64,000 bases of DNA, taken from NCBI GenBank assembly GCA_046351215.1, contig JAXLYX010000006.1:62001-126000 (forward strand), written 5' to 3'. The notes under the pieces are model-generated. The model did no database searches, was not told where the DNA came from, and worked only from the letters and a program-made list of their open reading frames with translations. Positions 17,113 to 26,013 of this stretch are shown here, in pieces. The stretch is from JAXLYX01 sp046351215 (GTDB lineage: Bacteria > Myxococcota_A > Polyangia > Polyangiales > Houyiibacteriaceae). The stretch's first letter is position 1. Each line of letters starts with the position of its first letter. The position numbers and the translations under genes are program-made.

Positions 17113-20100
17113 CTAGTCGGGATCCTTCACGAGCTTCCGGAGCGCGTCGAGCAGCTCCGAGGCCCGATCGATCGCGTCGCCTTCGCGGAGCTCGTCGAAG
17201 CGGCGCGTGAGCTTCATGTCCGGCGTCAGCTTCCAGGGCGAGCCGGGCTGGCCGACGAGGGCCAGGATCTTCGAGGGATCGAGGGGCGTGTCCTCGCGGA
17301 GGTGGAGGGTGACACGGGCCCGCGTCGCCTCGCAGCCGAGGATGCGGAGATCGCGGAGGCGGGGCTTGAGGCGCATCGCACGCACGAGCTGGGCCGCGGG
17401 CGGCGGCGGCGGGCCGAAGCGGTCCTCGAGCTCCCCGGCGAGCTGGTCGATCGCCTCGTCGTCCTCGGCCGTCGCGAGACGCTTGTAGAACGAGAGGCGG
17501 AGCCCGACGTCGTCGATGAAGTCGTCGGGCAGGAAGTGCTCGACGTCGAGCGTGAGCTCGGGATCGACCTCGTGCACGACCTCCTCGCCCTGGAGCTCGG
17601 CCACCGCTTCCTCGAGCATGCGGACGAAGAGGTCGAAGCCGACGAGGGCGGCGCTGCCGCTCTGGTCGGCGCCGAGGAGATCGCCCGCGCCGCGGAGCTC
17701 CATGTCGAGCGAGGCGACGCGGTAGCCGGAGCCGAGCTCGGTGAAGCGCTCGAGGGCCTCGATGCGGGCGCGCGCCTCGTCGGTGAGCTGGCTCGGGGGC
17801 GGCGTCACGAGGTAGCAGTACGCACGCTCGCGCGAGCGGCCGACGCGGCCCCGGAGCTGGTAGAGCTGCGCGAGCCCGAACGTGTCGGCGCGGTCGATGA
17901 TCATCGTGTTCGCACGCGGGATGTCGATGCCGCTCTCGATGATCGCGGTCGAGCAGAGGACGTCGTACTGGCCGTCGACGAAGTCCGTCATCGTCTGCTC
18001 GAGGGCGCCTTCCTTCATCTGGCCGTGGGCCACGGCGATGCGCGCCGTCGGCAGGAGGTCCTGGAGGCGCTGAGCGCGCTCGTAGAGGCCCTCGATGCGG
18101 TTGTAGACGAAGAAGACCTGACCGCCGCGGCGGAGCTCGCGCTCGATCGCCTCCTTCAGCGTGTGGTCGTCCCAGCGGCACGCGTAGGTGCGGACGGCGC
18201 GCCGGTCGGCCGGCGCGGTCGTGATGAGGGAGAGGTCGCGGAGGCCGCCGATCGCGAGCTGGAGCGTCCGCGGGATCGGCGTGGCCGAGAGCGTGAGGAC
18301 GTCGACCTGCGTGCGCATCTTCTTGATGCGCTCCTTGTGGGTGACGCCGAAGCGCTGCTCCTCGTCGACCACGAGCAGGCCGAGGTTCTTGAAGTGGACG
18401 TCCTTCGAGAGGAGCCGGTGCGTGCCGATGACGACGTCGACGCGGCCGTCCTTCAGCCCCTGGACGACCTTGACCTCTTCCTCCTTGTCGACGAAGCGGG
18501 AGAGGCTGCGGACCTCGATCGGATGCTCCGCGTAGCGGGCGCGGAAGTTCAGGTAGTGCTGCTGCGCGAGGACGGTCGTCGGGCAGAGCACGGCCACCTG
18601 GCGACCGGACATCGCGACGCGGAACGCCGCGCGGATCGCGACCTCGGTCTTGCCGAAGCCGACGTCGCCGCAGACGAGGCGGTCCATCGGCTGGCCCTGC
18701 TCGAGATCGTAGAGCACGTCCTCGATCGCACGCGCCTGGTCGGGCGTCTCGTCGAAGGGGAACGTCGCCTCGAACTCGGCGTAGGAACGGTCGGCCGGAG
18801 GGAGGGGCTCGCGCTTGGCCGAGGCGCGCTCGGCGTAGAGCTTGAGGAGCTCCTCCGCGAGCTGCTTCACGGCCCGCTCGACGTTCTTCTTCGTCTTCGC
18901 GAAGGTCGACCCACCGAGACGGTCGACCTTGGGGGCGCGGCCCTCCTGGCCGGCGTACTTCTGGATCTGCGAGAGCCGGGTGACGGGGAGGAAGAGCCTG
19001 TCTCCGCCCGCGTACTCGACGACGAGCACCTCGATCGCCTGGGCCGCGTCGCCCCGGAAGCGCTCGGCCGCGCTCTGGCCGATCACCTTGCGCTCGAGGC
19101 CGAGGTAGCGGCCGACGCCGTGATCCGCGTGCACGACGAAGTCGCCGACCGAGAGCTCCCGCAGATCCTCGAGGAAGGCTCCTCCGCGGATCTTCTTGCG
19201 GCTCTTCGAGGGGCGTTTGTGCGCGCGCGTCCCGAAGATCTCCTCCTCGGTGATGAAGACGAGCCCCTCGGTCGGCATCGCGAAGCCGTCGCCGAGCGCG
19301 CCGACGACGACCTCCGCCTTGCCCGAGCGCTCCTCGGCGAGGAGCTCGCGACCGAACGGGCGGGCCTTCGAACGGACCGGGACCTCGTAGCCGCGCAGGA
19401 GGCTGATCAGCCGCTCGGCCTGGGTGTGGGTCCGTGCGGCGAAGAAGAGCCGCATCCCGTGGTCGAGATAGGAGCCCGCACGATCCGCGACCGGGCGCAG
19501 GGCCTCGTCGCGTGCGGCTCCCGCGCGGCTCGCGCGGAGCTCCGCCACGAGCGGAGCGTGGTCCTCCGCGCCGAGCAGGAGGACCTCGCGTCCGCGGGTC
19601 GATTCGAAGACGGCGAGCGAGGTGTCGCCTTCCTCCGCGCCGCTCGCGAACGCGATGCGGTGGAAGACGGAGACGCGATGCGCATCGAGTCGCTCTCGCA
19701 GCTCCGACGGGTGGAGGTAGAGGTCGTCCACCTCGAAGACGGGCTGGCCTTCGGCGAACTTGGCGCCGCGATCGGACGAGGCCCGCTCGCGCTCCTCCTC
19801 GGCGGCCGCGTGGATCGCCGTGGGGTCGAGGAGCGCGATCCGCGAGTGCGAAGGGAGGTAGTCGGTGACGGTCTCGAGACCGCGGTAGAACGCCGGTAGG
19901 AGTGCCTCGACGCCGTAGACGAGGCGGCCGTTCTCGAGATCCTCGAGCAGCTGCCGGGTCTTGATCGACGGCAGGTCGATGCGGTCGCAGAGGGCGCGCA
20001 CCCGCTCGCGCGCGAGGGCCGTCTCGGCGGGGCCCGCGATCGCCTCGCGGACCGGGTGCACGAGCACGGAGGTCACGGCGCCGATCGTGCGCTGATCCTC

Positions 20101-20811
20101 GGGATCGAAGGCCTTGATCGAGGTGATCAGCCAGTCGTCGAGCTCGATGCGAACCGGATGCTTCGCATGCGGTGGGTAGACGTCCACGATGCCGCCGCGG
20201 ACGGCGAAGGTGCCCGGATCCTCCGCGACCGGGACGCGGAGGTAGCCGCACTCCGTGAGGATGCGGAGGAACTCGTCCCGATCGAGCTCGGTCTCCGGCC
20301 GGACGAGCTTCGAGCGCTCGGCGAGCGCGTTCCGTGGCGGCACCTTGCGGAGCAGGCCCGAGGCCGGGATGACGAGCGCGCGCCACGGCAGGCCGAGCGA
20401 GAGGTGGACGAGGCAGGCCAGGCGGTCCATCGCCGCGCGTCGATCCGGAGCGACGTCGAGGAACGCGCTCGTGTCGGCCGCGGGGAAGAGGAGGACGTCG
20501 TCGACCGAGTCCTCTCCGCCCTCGGCGCCCTCGCCGCCGCCGAGGAAGAAGCGCAGGTTCTGGGCCGTGCGTCGGGCCGAATCGAGATCGGGCGTGACGA
20601 CGACGACCGGATGCGCGGGCGTGGCGGCGAGCGCGAGGACGTGCGCGAGGGCGCCCGCGGGCAGGCCCGCCACGTCGACGCGCTCCCGGCCGTGGAGCCC
20701 TTCGACCACGTCGGCGACCCTCGCCGTCGCGCGCACGAGGCCGGCGAGGGCGGCATCGGAAGAGTCGGATTCGCGATCGCGGTCCACGGCGTCCCTCGGG
20801 AGGTCGCGCAT
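17113..20811 (-). CDS. mfd: Transcription-repair coupling factor
   Basis: This is a full-length 1232-residue Mfd. The N-terminal UvrB-like modules include FPAADTSAFLDVAPD and GIVDVYPPH. A CarD/RNA-polymerase interaction domain follows near 560-620 (VHADHGVGRYLGL). The helicase domains carry Walker A GDVGFGKTE (about 714-722), DEEQRFG (about 815), TLSATPIPRTLQL and QLRGRVGRS. The C-terminal TRCF domain is present (LSFYKRLATAEDD). Mfd displaces stalled RNA polymerase at lesions and recruits UvrA. It lies 40 nt after the surA-like gene in the same direction, an unusual partnership that may reflect a shared operon only. Confidence 0.97.
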   Translation of the reverse strand: MRDLPRDAVDRDRESDSSDAALAGLVRATARVADVVEGLHGRERVDVAGLPAGALAHVLALAATPAHPVVVVTPDLDSARRTAQNLRFFLGGGEGAEGGEDSVDDVLLFPAADTSAFLDVAPDRRAAMDRLACLVHLSLGLPWRALVIPASGLLRKVPPRNALAERSKLVRPETELDRDEFLRILTECGYLRVPVAEDPGTFAVRGGIVDVYPPHAKHPVRIELDDWLITSIKAFDPEDQRTIGAVTSVLVHPVREAIAGPAETALARERVRALCDRIDLPSIKTRQLLEDLENGRLVYGVEALLPAFYRGLETVTDYLPSHSRIALLDPTAIHAAAEEERERASSDRGAKFAEGQPVFEVDDLYLHPSELRERLDAHRVSVFHRIAFASGAEEGDTSLAVFESTRGREVLLLGAEDHAPLVAELRASRAGAARDEALRPVADRAGSYLDHGMRLFFAARTHTQAERLISLLRGYEVPVRSKARPFGRELLAEERSGKAEVVVGALGDGFAMPTEGLVFITEEEIFGTRAHKRPSKSRKKIRGGAFLEDLRELSVGDFVVHADHGVGRYLGLERKVIGQSAAERFRGDAAQAIEVLVVEYAGGDRLFLPVTRLSQIQKYAGQEGRAPKVDRLGGSTFAKTKKNVERAVKQLAEELLKLYAERASAKREPLPPADRSYAEFEATFPFDETPDQARAIEDVLYDLEQGQPMDRLVCGDVGFGKTEVAIRAAFRVAMSGRQVAVLCPTTVLAQQHYLNFRARYAEHPIEVRSLSRFVDKEEEVKVVQGLKDGRVDVVIGTHRLLSKDVHFKNLGLLVVDEEQRFGVTHKERIKKMRTQVDVLTLSATPIPRTLQLAIGGLRDLSLITTAPADRRAVRTYACRWDDHTLKEAIERELRRGGQVFFVYNRIEGLYERAQRLQDLLPTARIAVAHGQMKEGALEQTMTDFVDGQYDVLCSTAIIESGIDIPRANTMIIDRADTFGLAQLYQLRGRVGRSRERAYCYLVTPPPSQLTDEARARIEALERFTELGSGYRVASLDMELRGAGDLLGADQSGSAALVGFDLFVRMLEEAVAELQGEEVVHEVDPELTLDVEHFLPDDFIDDVGLRLSFYKRLATAEDDEAIDQLAGELEDRFGPPPPPAAQLVRAMRLKPRLRDLRILGCEATRARVTLHLREDTPLDPSKILALVGQPGSPWKLTPDMKLTRRFDELREGDAIDRASELLDALRKLVKDPD

Positions 20812-20851
20812 GCGGCGGGCATCGAGCCCCTCGCCGCGCGCGGGCGAAGCG

Positions 20852-21814
20852 CTAGAGGCGCCTCGTGATGGTGGCGTCCCGGCGCAGCTCCTCGAGGAAG
20901 AGCTGTTCCTGGCGGTTCATCGCCTGGTCGAGGAGCTGCCGGTAGATGTTCTCCCGGACGGAGTCGTACTCCGGCGCCTGCTCGTCGCCGCGTGCGCGCT
21001 CGTGGAGGAGGAAGATGTGGAAGCCTGCCGGGCCGCGCACGGGGTCGCTGATCTGCCCGGGCTCCATGGTGAAGACCACGCGCTCGAGGCTCTCGGGGAG
21101 GTCGCCCTGCGTCAACCAGCCGAGCTCGCCGCCGACGACGGTCTCGGTGGCGGCCTCGAAGCTCGCCTCGTCGCTCAAGGTCGCGCGGAGGGCGACGGCG
21201 CGCTCGCGCACGTCCTCGACCTCCGCCTCGGTCGCGTTCTCGGCAAGGGGGAGGAAGAGATGCGAGGCGTGGTAGCGGACGGTGCGGGTCATGCGCCGCA
21301 CCTCCTGGTCGTACTCGCGGCGCACGTCCGCTTCGGTGACGTTCACGCGGCTGCGCACGCGCTGGTTGATCACCTTCATGCGGAGCAGCTGACGCTGCAG
21401 GTCGGCGCGATAGCCGGCCTCGGTGTAGCCCTGCTCCCGCACCGCCTGCCAGAACTGCTCGGGCGTGAGGTTGTTCTGCTGCTGCACGTTCGCGAGCGCA
21501 CGCTCGATCTCGGCCTGCGTCACGCGCAGCGAGAGCGAGGCGGCGGTCTGCTTGATGAGCTCCTCGTCGATGAGCTGATCGAGCACCTCGCGGTAGAGCT
21601 GCTCGAGCCTCTCGATGCGTTCCGTCTGGCTCGGCGCCGCCATGACGCGGTCGAGGAACGGGGCCGCTCGGGTCCGCAGCTGGCTGAGGAAGATGGCCTC
21701 GTCGTTCACGACCGCCACGACGCGCTCGACGACGTCGGCGCGCGCCGGGGTCGCGAGACAGAGCCCCGCGACGAAGAGCAGCGCCGCGTGGACGCGGAGG
21801 CGTCGGGGCGTCAC
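20852..21814 (-). CDS. SurA-like periplasmic peptidyl-prolyl isomerase / chaperone
   Basis: This is a 320-residue protein with a Sec signal peptide (cleavage after about TPARA, residues 22-26). A SurA N-terminal chaperone domain follows (VERVVAVVNDEAIFLSQL, IDEELIKQTAASLSL), then one parvulin domain at about 175-280 (ASHLFLPLAEN, GGELGWLTQGDLPESLE, GPAGFHIFLLHER). E. coli SurA has two parvulin domains; this has one. It should assist outer-membrane protein folding. Its ATG overlaps the upstream lipoprotein gene by 4 nt. Confidence 0.88.
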   Translation of the reverse strand: MTPRRLRVHAALLFVAGLCLATPARADVVERVVAVVNDEAIFLSQLRTRAAPFLDRVMAAPSQTERIERLEQLYREVLDQLIDEELIKQTAASLSLRVTQAEIERALANVQQQNNLTPEQFWQAVREQGYTEAGYRADLQRQLLRMKVINQRVRSRVNVTEADVRREYDQEVRRMTRTVRYHASHLFLPLAENATEAEVEDVRERAVALRATLSDEASFEAATETVVGGELGWLTQGDLPESLERVVFTMEPGQISDPVRGPAGFHIFLLHERARGDEQAPEYDSVRENIYRQLLDQAMNRQEQLFLEELRRDATITRRL

Positions 21815-22833
21815 CGCGGTGCGCTCCCCGCCGGAGCGGCCACCGGAGAGGCCGGAGGCGCCTCGACGTGGATGCCGGCGAGCACGGAGGGATCCTCCTG
21901 GACGTGGGCGGCGCTGCGGAGGCGCGCGATCAGGGCCTGCGTCGCCTCCTCGCGCTTCTTGCGCCAGAGGAGGTTCCGGATGATAGGGGTGGCGTCGGCG
22001 AGCGACCGCTCGAGCGCGTTGCGCCGCGCCGTGAGCTTCACGAGGTGGAAGCCGTCGGGGCTCTGGACCACACGCGGACAGAGCCCGCCGACCGTCGGGA
22101 TCTCGAACGCGGCGTTCGCGACCGCCTCCGGGGGCGCTCCGTCGACGTGGGGGGCGCCCGCCACCGGGCGCGAGAAGAAGTGGAGGTCGCCGTCGATCGC
22201 GCGCGTCGCCTCGTCGGTCGAGCTCTCGCGAGCGAGCCGGCGGAAGAGCTCGATGTCGTCCGGATGGGCCTCGAGCTGGGCGAGGGCGCGCTGCGCCGAC
22301 GCACGATCCGCGAAGCGGATGTGGCTCGCGCGAACCTGGGCCGGCTGGTGGTATTCGTCCGGATGGGCCTCGTAGTAGGCCCGTACCTCGGCGTCGGTGA
22401 CGTCCTCGAGGCGGATCTTGTCCTCCACCTCGCGCTTCAGGAGCTCCTGCACGAGCGCCTGACGCTCCGCGCGGGCGACGTCCGGATCGTTCCGATAGCC
22501 ACGGCGCTCGGCCTCGAGCGCCAGCAGCTCGAAGCGGACCATGTTGTCGAGCAGCTCGCGCCTGCGCTCGGGGCTGTTGTAGCGAGCCCGCAGGTACGGC
22601 GACTGCTCCGCCAGGCGATCGGCGAACTCGCCGAGAGTGATCTCGTGCGGCCCGACCTGGGCGAGCACCTGGCGGGCCTGCTCCGGCGTGAGGCCATGCC
22701 GCGTGCCCGGCGCGGCGGTCGTCGCGGCACCGGCGTCACGGCCGGACCTCTGACCGCAGGCGGTCCCGAGGAGGAGGACCAGCGGGAGGACGTGGCGGAG
22801 CCGGGTGCGTGCCATGGCGAGCGGGCGATTCAT
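21811..22833 (-). CDS. Parvulin-type peptidyl-prolyl isomerase lipoprotein
   Basis: This protein of about 340 residues has a lipoprotein signal (LPLVLLLGTAC). A SurA/PrsA-like N-terminal domain follows (ITLGEFADRLAEQSPYL, ALVQELLKREVEDKI), then a degenerate parvulin domain (VRASHIRFADRASAQRAL, GDLHFFSRP, SPDGFHLVKL). It is likely a membrane-anchored periplasmic foldase working with the SurA-like product of the next gene, to which it is coupled by an ATGA overlap. ATG 22833 was chosen; ATG 22815 (MARTRLRHVL) gives an equally good signal peptide. Neither has a clear Shine-Dalgarno. Confidence 0.82.
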   Translation of the reverse strand: MNRPLAMARTRLRHVLPLVLLLGTACGQRSGRDAGAATTAAPGTRHGLTPEQARQVLAQVGPHEITLGEFADRLAEQSPYLRARYNSPERRRELLDNMVRFELLALEAERRGYRNDPDVARAERQALVQELLKREVEDKIRLEDVTDAEVRAYYEAHPDEYHQPAQVRASHIRFADRASAQRALAQLEAHPDDIELFRRLARESSTDEATRAIDGDLHFFSRPVAGAPHVDGAPPEAVANAAFEIPTVGGLCPRVVQSPDGFHLVKLTARRNALERSLADATPIIRNLLWRKKREEATQALIARLRSAAHVQEDPSVLAGIHVEAPPASPVAAPAGSAPR

Positions 22834-22906
22834 GGGCGATCGAGCGTGCGGGCTAGCACGGTGCCCCGCGGGGGGCAAAGGCGTGGTCCCCCGTGGGAAC
22901 GCGATC

Positions 22907-23305
22907 TCAGCGCGCTTCCTGACGCTTCTCGAGCACGACCCGGATCTTGGTGTCGAGGTCCGTGAGGTCGAACGGCTTGTCGAGGAAGTCGTCCGCTCCG
23001 TAGAGCGGGGAGGTCATCTCGTTGAGGCGCTCGCCGATGCCGGTGAGCATGATGACGCCCGTATCGGCCAGGGAGTCGTCCTCGCGGACGGCGCGGCAGA
23101 CTTCCCAGCCGCTCATGCCCGGCATCATCACGTCGAGCAGGATCAGGTCGGGCTTCTCCCGACGGGCCACCCGAAGCGCCTCCTCGCCGTCCGAGGCCTC
23201 GAGGACCTCGGCTCCCAGCGTCTTCACGTGACGCGCGACCAGGGAGAGGATCTCCAGGTCGTCGTCCGCGCAGAGGATCTTCGGTTTCTTCGGTCCGCTG
23301 GTCAT
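22907..23305 (-). CDS. Single-domain response regulator (CheY-like receiver)
   Basis: This 132-residue protein is a receiver domain only. The acidic pair is D14/D15 in LCADDDLEIL, the phospho-acceptor is D58 in LILLDVMMPGMSGWE, the switch threonine is T89 in MLTG, and the conserved lysine is K109 in LDKPF. No output domain is present, so it would act by protein contact. No histidine kinase is adjacent. A strong GGAGG Shine-Dalgarno lies 7 nt before the ATG. Confidence 0.93.
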   Translation of the reverse strand: MTSGPKKPKILCADDDLEILSLVARHVKTLGAEVLEASDGEEALRVARREKPDLILLDVMMPGMSGWEVCRAVREDDSLADTGVIMLTGIGERLNEMTSPLYGADDFLDKPFDLTDLDTKIRVVLEKRQEAR

Positions 23306-23412
23306 GCCACTGCCTCCGGATCCTTCGATCGGCGCCCATCGTCGGCCGATGCCGCGCCCCTGTCAATGCACAATGTGTTCCAACCTACGAGGGCGTGGGT
23401 TCGACGCCTGCT

Positions 23413-24195
23413 TCAGAAGGTCCCCACGTCCGACTCCGGTACCCACCCTCGTCCTCGCCCTGGGACGCGAATCCGGGCGTATCCGTCGCGAGTCGAGAGG
23501 ACCTCCACGCGCTCGCCCTCCTCGGCCGCGCCGAGGGCCCTCGCACGATCGTCCGGGGCCTCCCGCAGCTCGATTCGGGGCTCGACGACGATCGCCGGTC
23601 GTCCCTCCCGGAACCAGCCGAGCCGGGCGCCGAGACCGACCGTGGCGAAGGCGAGCCCAAGCGAGGCGACCGAGGCCGTGATGCCGAGTCCGAGGCGCAG
23701 GGTCTCGCGGCGCGCATGGACGAGCACCGCCAGGGAGAGGAACGCGAGCCACGAGAGGGCGAGGACGAGCAGGGCCCACGAGCCCTCGGGGACGGTCCGT
23801 CCCAGGGCGTCGAGGAGCGAGCCGCGGCGTCCGGTCGTGGCCTCGCCCTCGCGGGCCGCGCGCCGGCGAGCCAGCAGGGCCTCCGCCTGGGAGAGGCCCT
23901 GGTCGGTCGCCGGGTCGGACGGGCGGACGGAGAGGGAGCGCTCGAACGCGACCATCGCCTTCCCGTAGCGGCCCGCCTCGGCGTAGGCCGTGCCGAGGTC
24001 GAAGTACACGTCCGCATCGTCCACGCCCGCTGCGACGAGGGCTTCGTAGAGCCGGGCCGCGTCCTCGTAGCGATGGGCATCGAACGCCTGGTGGGCGCGC
24101 GCGTAGACCGCCTCGAACGACTGAGCGCTCCCCCGGGACGGAGCGACGGCGAGGACGAGCGCGAAGAGGAGGCCGGAGGCGAGCGTGGCCCTCAT
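23413..24195 (-). CDS. batE: BatE-like protein: TPR and SH3 domain, membrane-anchored
   Basis: This 260-residue protein has a signal peptide (to about SRGSA, residue 24). TPR repeats follow at about 27-110 (YEDAARLYEALVAAG, DADVYFDLGTAYAEAGRYGKAM). Two membrane segments lie near 139-160 and 168-192. A C-terminal bacterial SH3 domain closes the protein (RIELREAPDDRA, RGWVPESDVGTF). This matches BatE of the Bat aerotolerance cluster. It is the last gene of the run and its ATG overlaps the batD stop by 4 nt. Confidence 0.82.
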   Translation of the reverse strand: MRATLASGLLFALVLAVAPSRGSAQSFEAVYARAHQAFDAHRYEDAARLYEALVAAGVDDADVYFDLGTAYAEAGRYGKAMVAFERSLSVRPSDPATDQGLSQAEALLARRRAAREGEATTGRRGSLLDALGRTVPEGSWALLVLALSWLAFLSLAVLVHARRETLRLGLGITASVASLGLAFATVGLGARLGWFREGRPAIVVEPRIELREAPDDRARALGAAEEGERVEVLSTRDGYARIRVPGRGRGWVPESDVGTF

Positions 24196-26009
24196 GGCGC
24201 CTCCTCGTCGGGCGTGGGCGTGAAGCGATCGAGACGCTCGACGAGCGCTTCCGTGCGCTCGAGGCAGCGACTCATCTCCTCGGTCGAGCCCCCGACCGAG
24301 CTGAAGCGCGCGAAGTCCGTGCCGTCGAGCTCGTCGACGAGGCGACCGGCGAGGTCCGGGTCCATGCCCCGCGCGAGGAGGTGGGTCCGGAGCTCGGCGT
24401 GCGTGAAGCCGAGGACCGGGCGCCCGAGACGAGCCTCGAGCGCATCGACGAGGGCGCGCGCGACGGCGGCGTAGAACTCCCGGCTCTCGCCGCGCGAGGC
24501 GAGGGCCTTCGCCTCGTCGAGCCTCCGCTTCGTGCCGCGCTTCCTGGCGCGGGCGCTCGGGGTCGTCGGGCCCTCGGCCCGGCGCCGACGCACGAACGCG
24601 ACGAGCGCCGAGACGACGAAGAGCAGGGGAGGGAGCCCGACCGCGATCGGGAAGACGGGCGAAGCCGCGATCGGCGCCGTGCCTCGGCGGAATGCGCTCT
24701 CCCGCCGGAGCGGGCCGAAGGTCACGGTGCTCTCGACCTCGTCCTCGTCCCGTTCCTCGGGCTCGTCCGGAGTCGCGGCCGGTGCGACGGACGGGCCGGT
24801 CGCGTGCAGCACGAGCGCCGCCGTCGTCGCATCGCGGTAGGTGGCCGCCGCCGGATCGAAGACGGGGACGCGGATCGCGGGGATCGCGTGGTCGCCGGGC
24901 TCTTCGGGGACGAGGAGGAAGCGGAACACGCGCTCACCGCCGACGAGGTCGCGCGGCGCGTCGATGTGATCCTCGATCTGCGGGGCATCGACGCGCACCC
25001 CGGCGATGGGCGGGATCGCGATCGACGCATCCCGGAGATTCCCTTCGCCCCGCAAGCGCACGGTCAGCGTCGAGGCCTCTCCGGTGCGGAGCCGTTCGGG
25101 GTCGAGCGATGCCTCGAGCTCCACACGCCCCACGACGACGCCGGACTGCCGCGGCTCGGGGAGCGGCCTCGCCTCGATGGTGATGCGCGGCGACGTACGC
25201 ACGACGTCGCCGCCGAATCCGAAGCCGCCGAAGCCCTGCCGGGAGAGGACCTCGATCGGATCGACGGCCAGCGTCCCGGGGCGGAGCGGGAACGCGGCGA
25301 AACGCGCGACCACGCTGACCTGGAAGCGAACCCCGCGGACGACCTCGATCGACGACTCCTGCTGGAGCGCGGGGGTCATCAGGTCGTGGACCCAGAAGCC
25401 GTCGGCGTTCGGGTTGTGGGTGACGGCCGAAGGGCCGTTGAAGCTCTGGTAGTGGTAGTAGGTGATCGTGACCTGCTGGCCGACGTAGGCCTCGCGTCGA
25501 TCGACCGCGACCGCGACGAAGGCGGTCGGATCGAAGCGCGCGTCGACGATCAGGGAGCCTGGTCCGGCCTGGGTGGCGGTCTGCGGATCGGCCGTCGTCG
25601 GTGCGGAGCCTTCGCCGATCTTCAGGACCAGCGGCTCGCTCGTGAAGGTCTCCCGACCGACCCGCGCCCGCACCGGTCGCAGATGCACGACGCCGGCATG
25701 GCGGGGGATCAGGACGAGCTCGTGGATCAGGCTCGTCTGGATCGTCGGCCGACCGCGGGTCCCGAAGCCCAGTTGCGTCGGCTGCGAGGTGCTCCGCGAC
25801 ACCGTCTCGAAGTCGTCGAGGTCCGGCAGGCTCACGTCCTCGATCGGGCTGCCCGCCGCGTCCACCTGGATGCGGAGCCGGAAGGGCTGTCCCACGACGA
25901 TCTCGGAGCCGTCGGTCTCCATGCGCACGGATGCCTGGACCTGCGCGAGCGCGATGGCGCACGGCAGGAAGAGGACGACGACGGCGGCGAGGAGGGGTGC
26001 TCGGTTCAT
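24192..26009 (-). CDS. batD: BatD-like protein (oxygen-tolerance family)
   Basis: This 605-residue protein has a Sec signal (ending near AIALAQ) and several Ig-like beta domains (EIVVGQPFRLRIQVDAAG, DRREAYVGQQVTITYYHYQS, LRTGEASTLTVRLRGEG). A membrane segment follows near 460 (PVFPIAVGLPPLLFVVSALVA) and a cytoplasmic helical tail. This is the BatD layout. In Bacteroides the Bat proteins form a periplasmic complex linked to oxygen or stress tolerance. The start ATG at 26009 is 4 nt after the batC stop. Longer in-frame extension upstream passes through the glutamine-repeat region of batC and is not coding. Confidence 0.87.
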   Translation of the reverse strand: MNRAPLLAAVVVLFLPCAIALAQVQASVRMETDGSEIVVGQPFRLRIQVDAAGSPIEDVSLPDLDDFETVSRSTSQPTQLGFGTRGRPTIQTSLIHELVLIPRHAGVVHLRPVRARVGRETFTSEPLVLKIGEGSAPTTADPQTATQAGPGSLIVDARFDPTAFVAVAVDRREAYVGQQVTITYYHYQSFNGPSAVTHNPNADGFWVHDLMTPALQQESSIEVVRGVRFQVSVVARFAAFPLRPGTLAVDPIEVLSRQGFGGFGFGGDVVRTSPRITIEARPLPEPRQSGVVVGRVELEASLDPERLRTGEASTLTVRLRGEGNLRDASIAIPPIAGVRVDAPQIEDHIDAPRDLVGGERVFRFLLVPEEPGDHAIPAIRVPVFDPAAATYRDATTAALVLHATGPSVAPAATPDEPEERDEDEVESTVTFGPLRRESAFRRGTAPIAASPVFPIAVGLPPLLFVVSALVAFVRRRRAEGPTTPSARARKRGTKRRLDEAKALASRGESREFYAAVARALVDALEARLGRPVLGFTHAELRTHLLARGMDPDLAGRLVDELDGTDFARFSSVGGSTEEMSRCLERTEALVERLDRFTPTPDEEAP

Positions 26010-26013
26010 CCGC

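Noticed and set aside
16807..19899. A 1030-residue plus-strand open frame
   Set aside because: It is antisense to mfd and the HEAT-repeat gene, with no recognisable domain.
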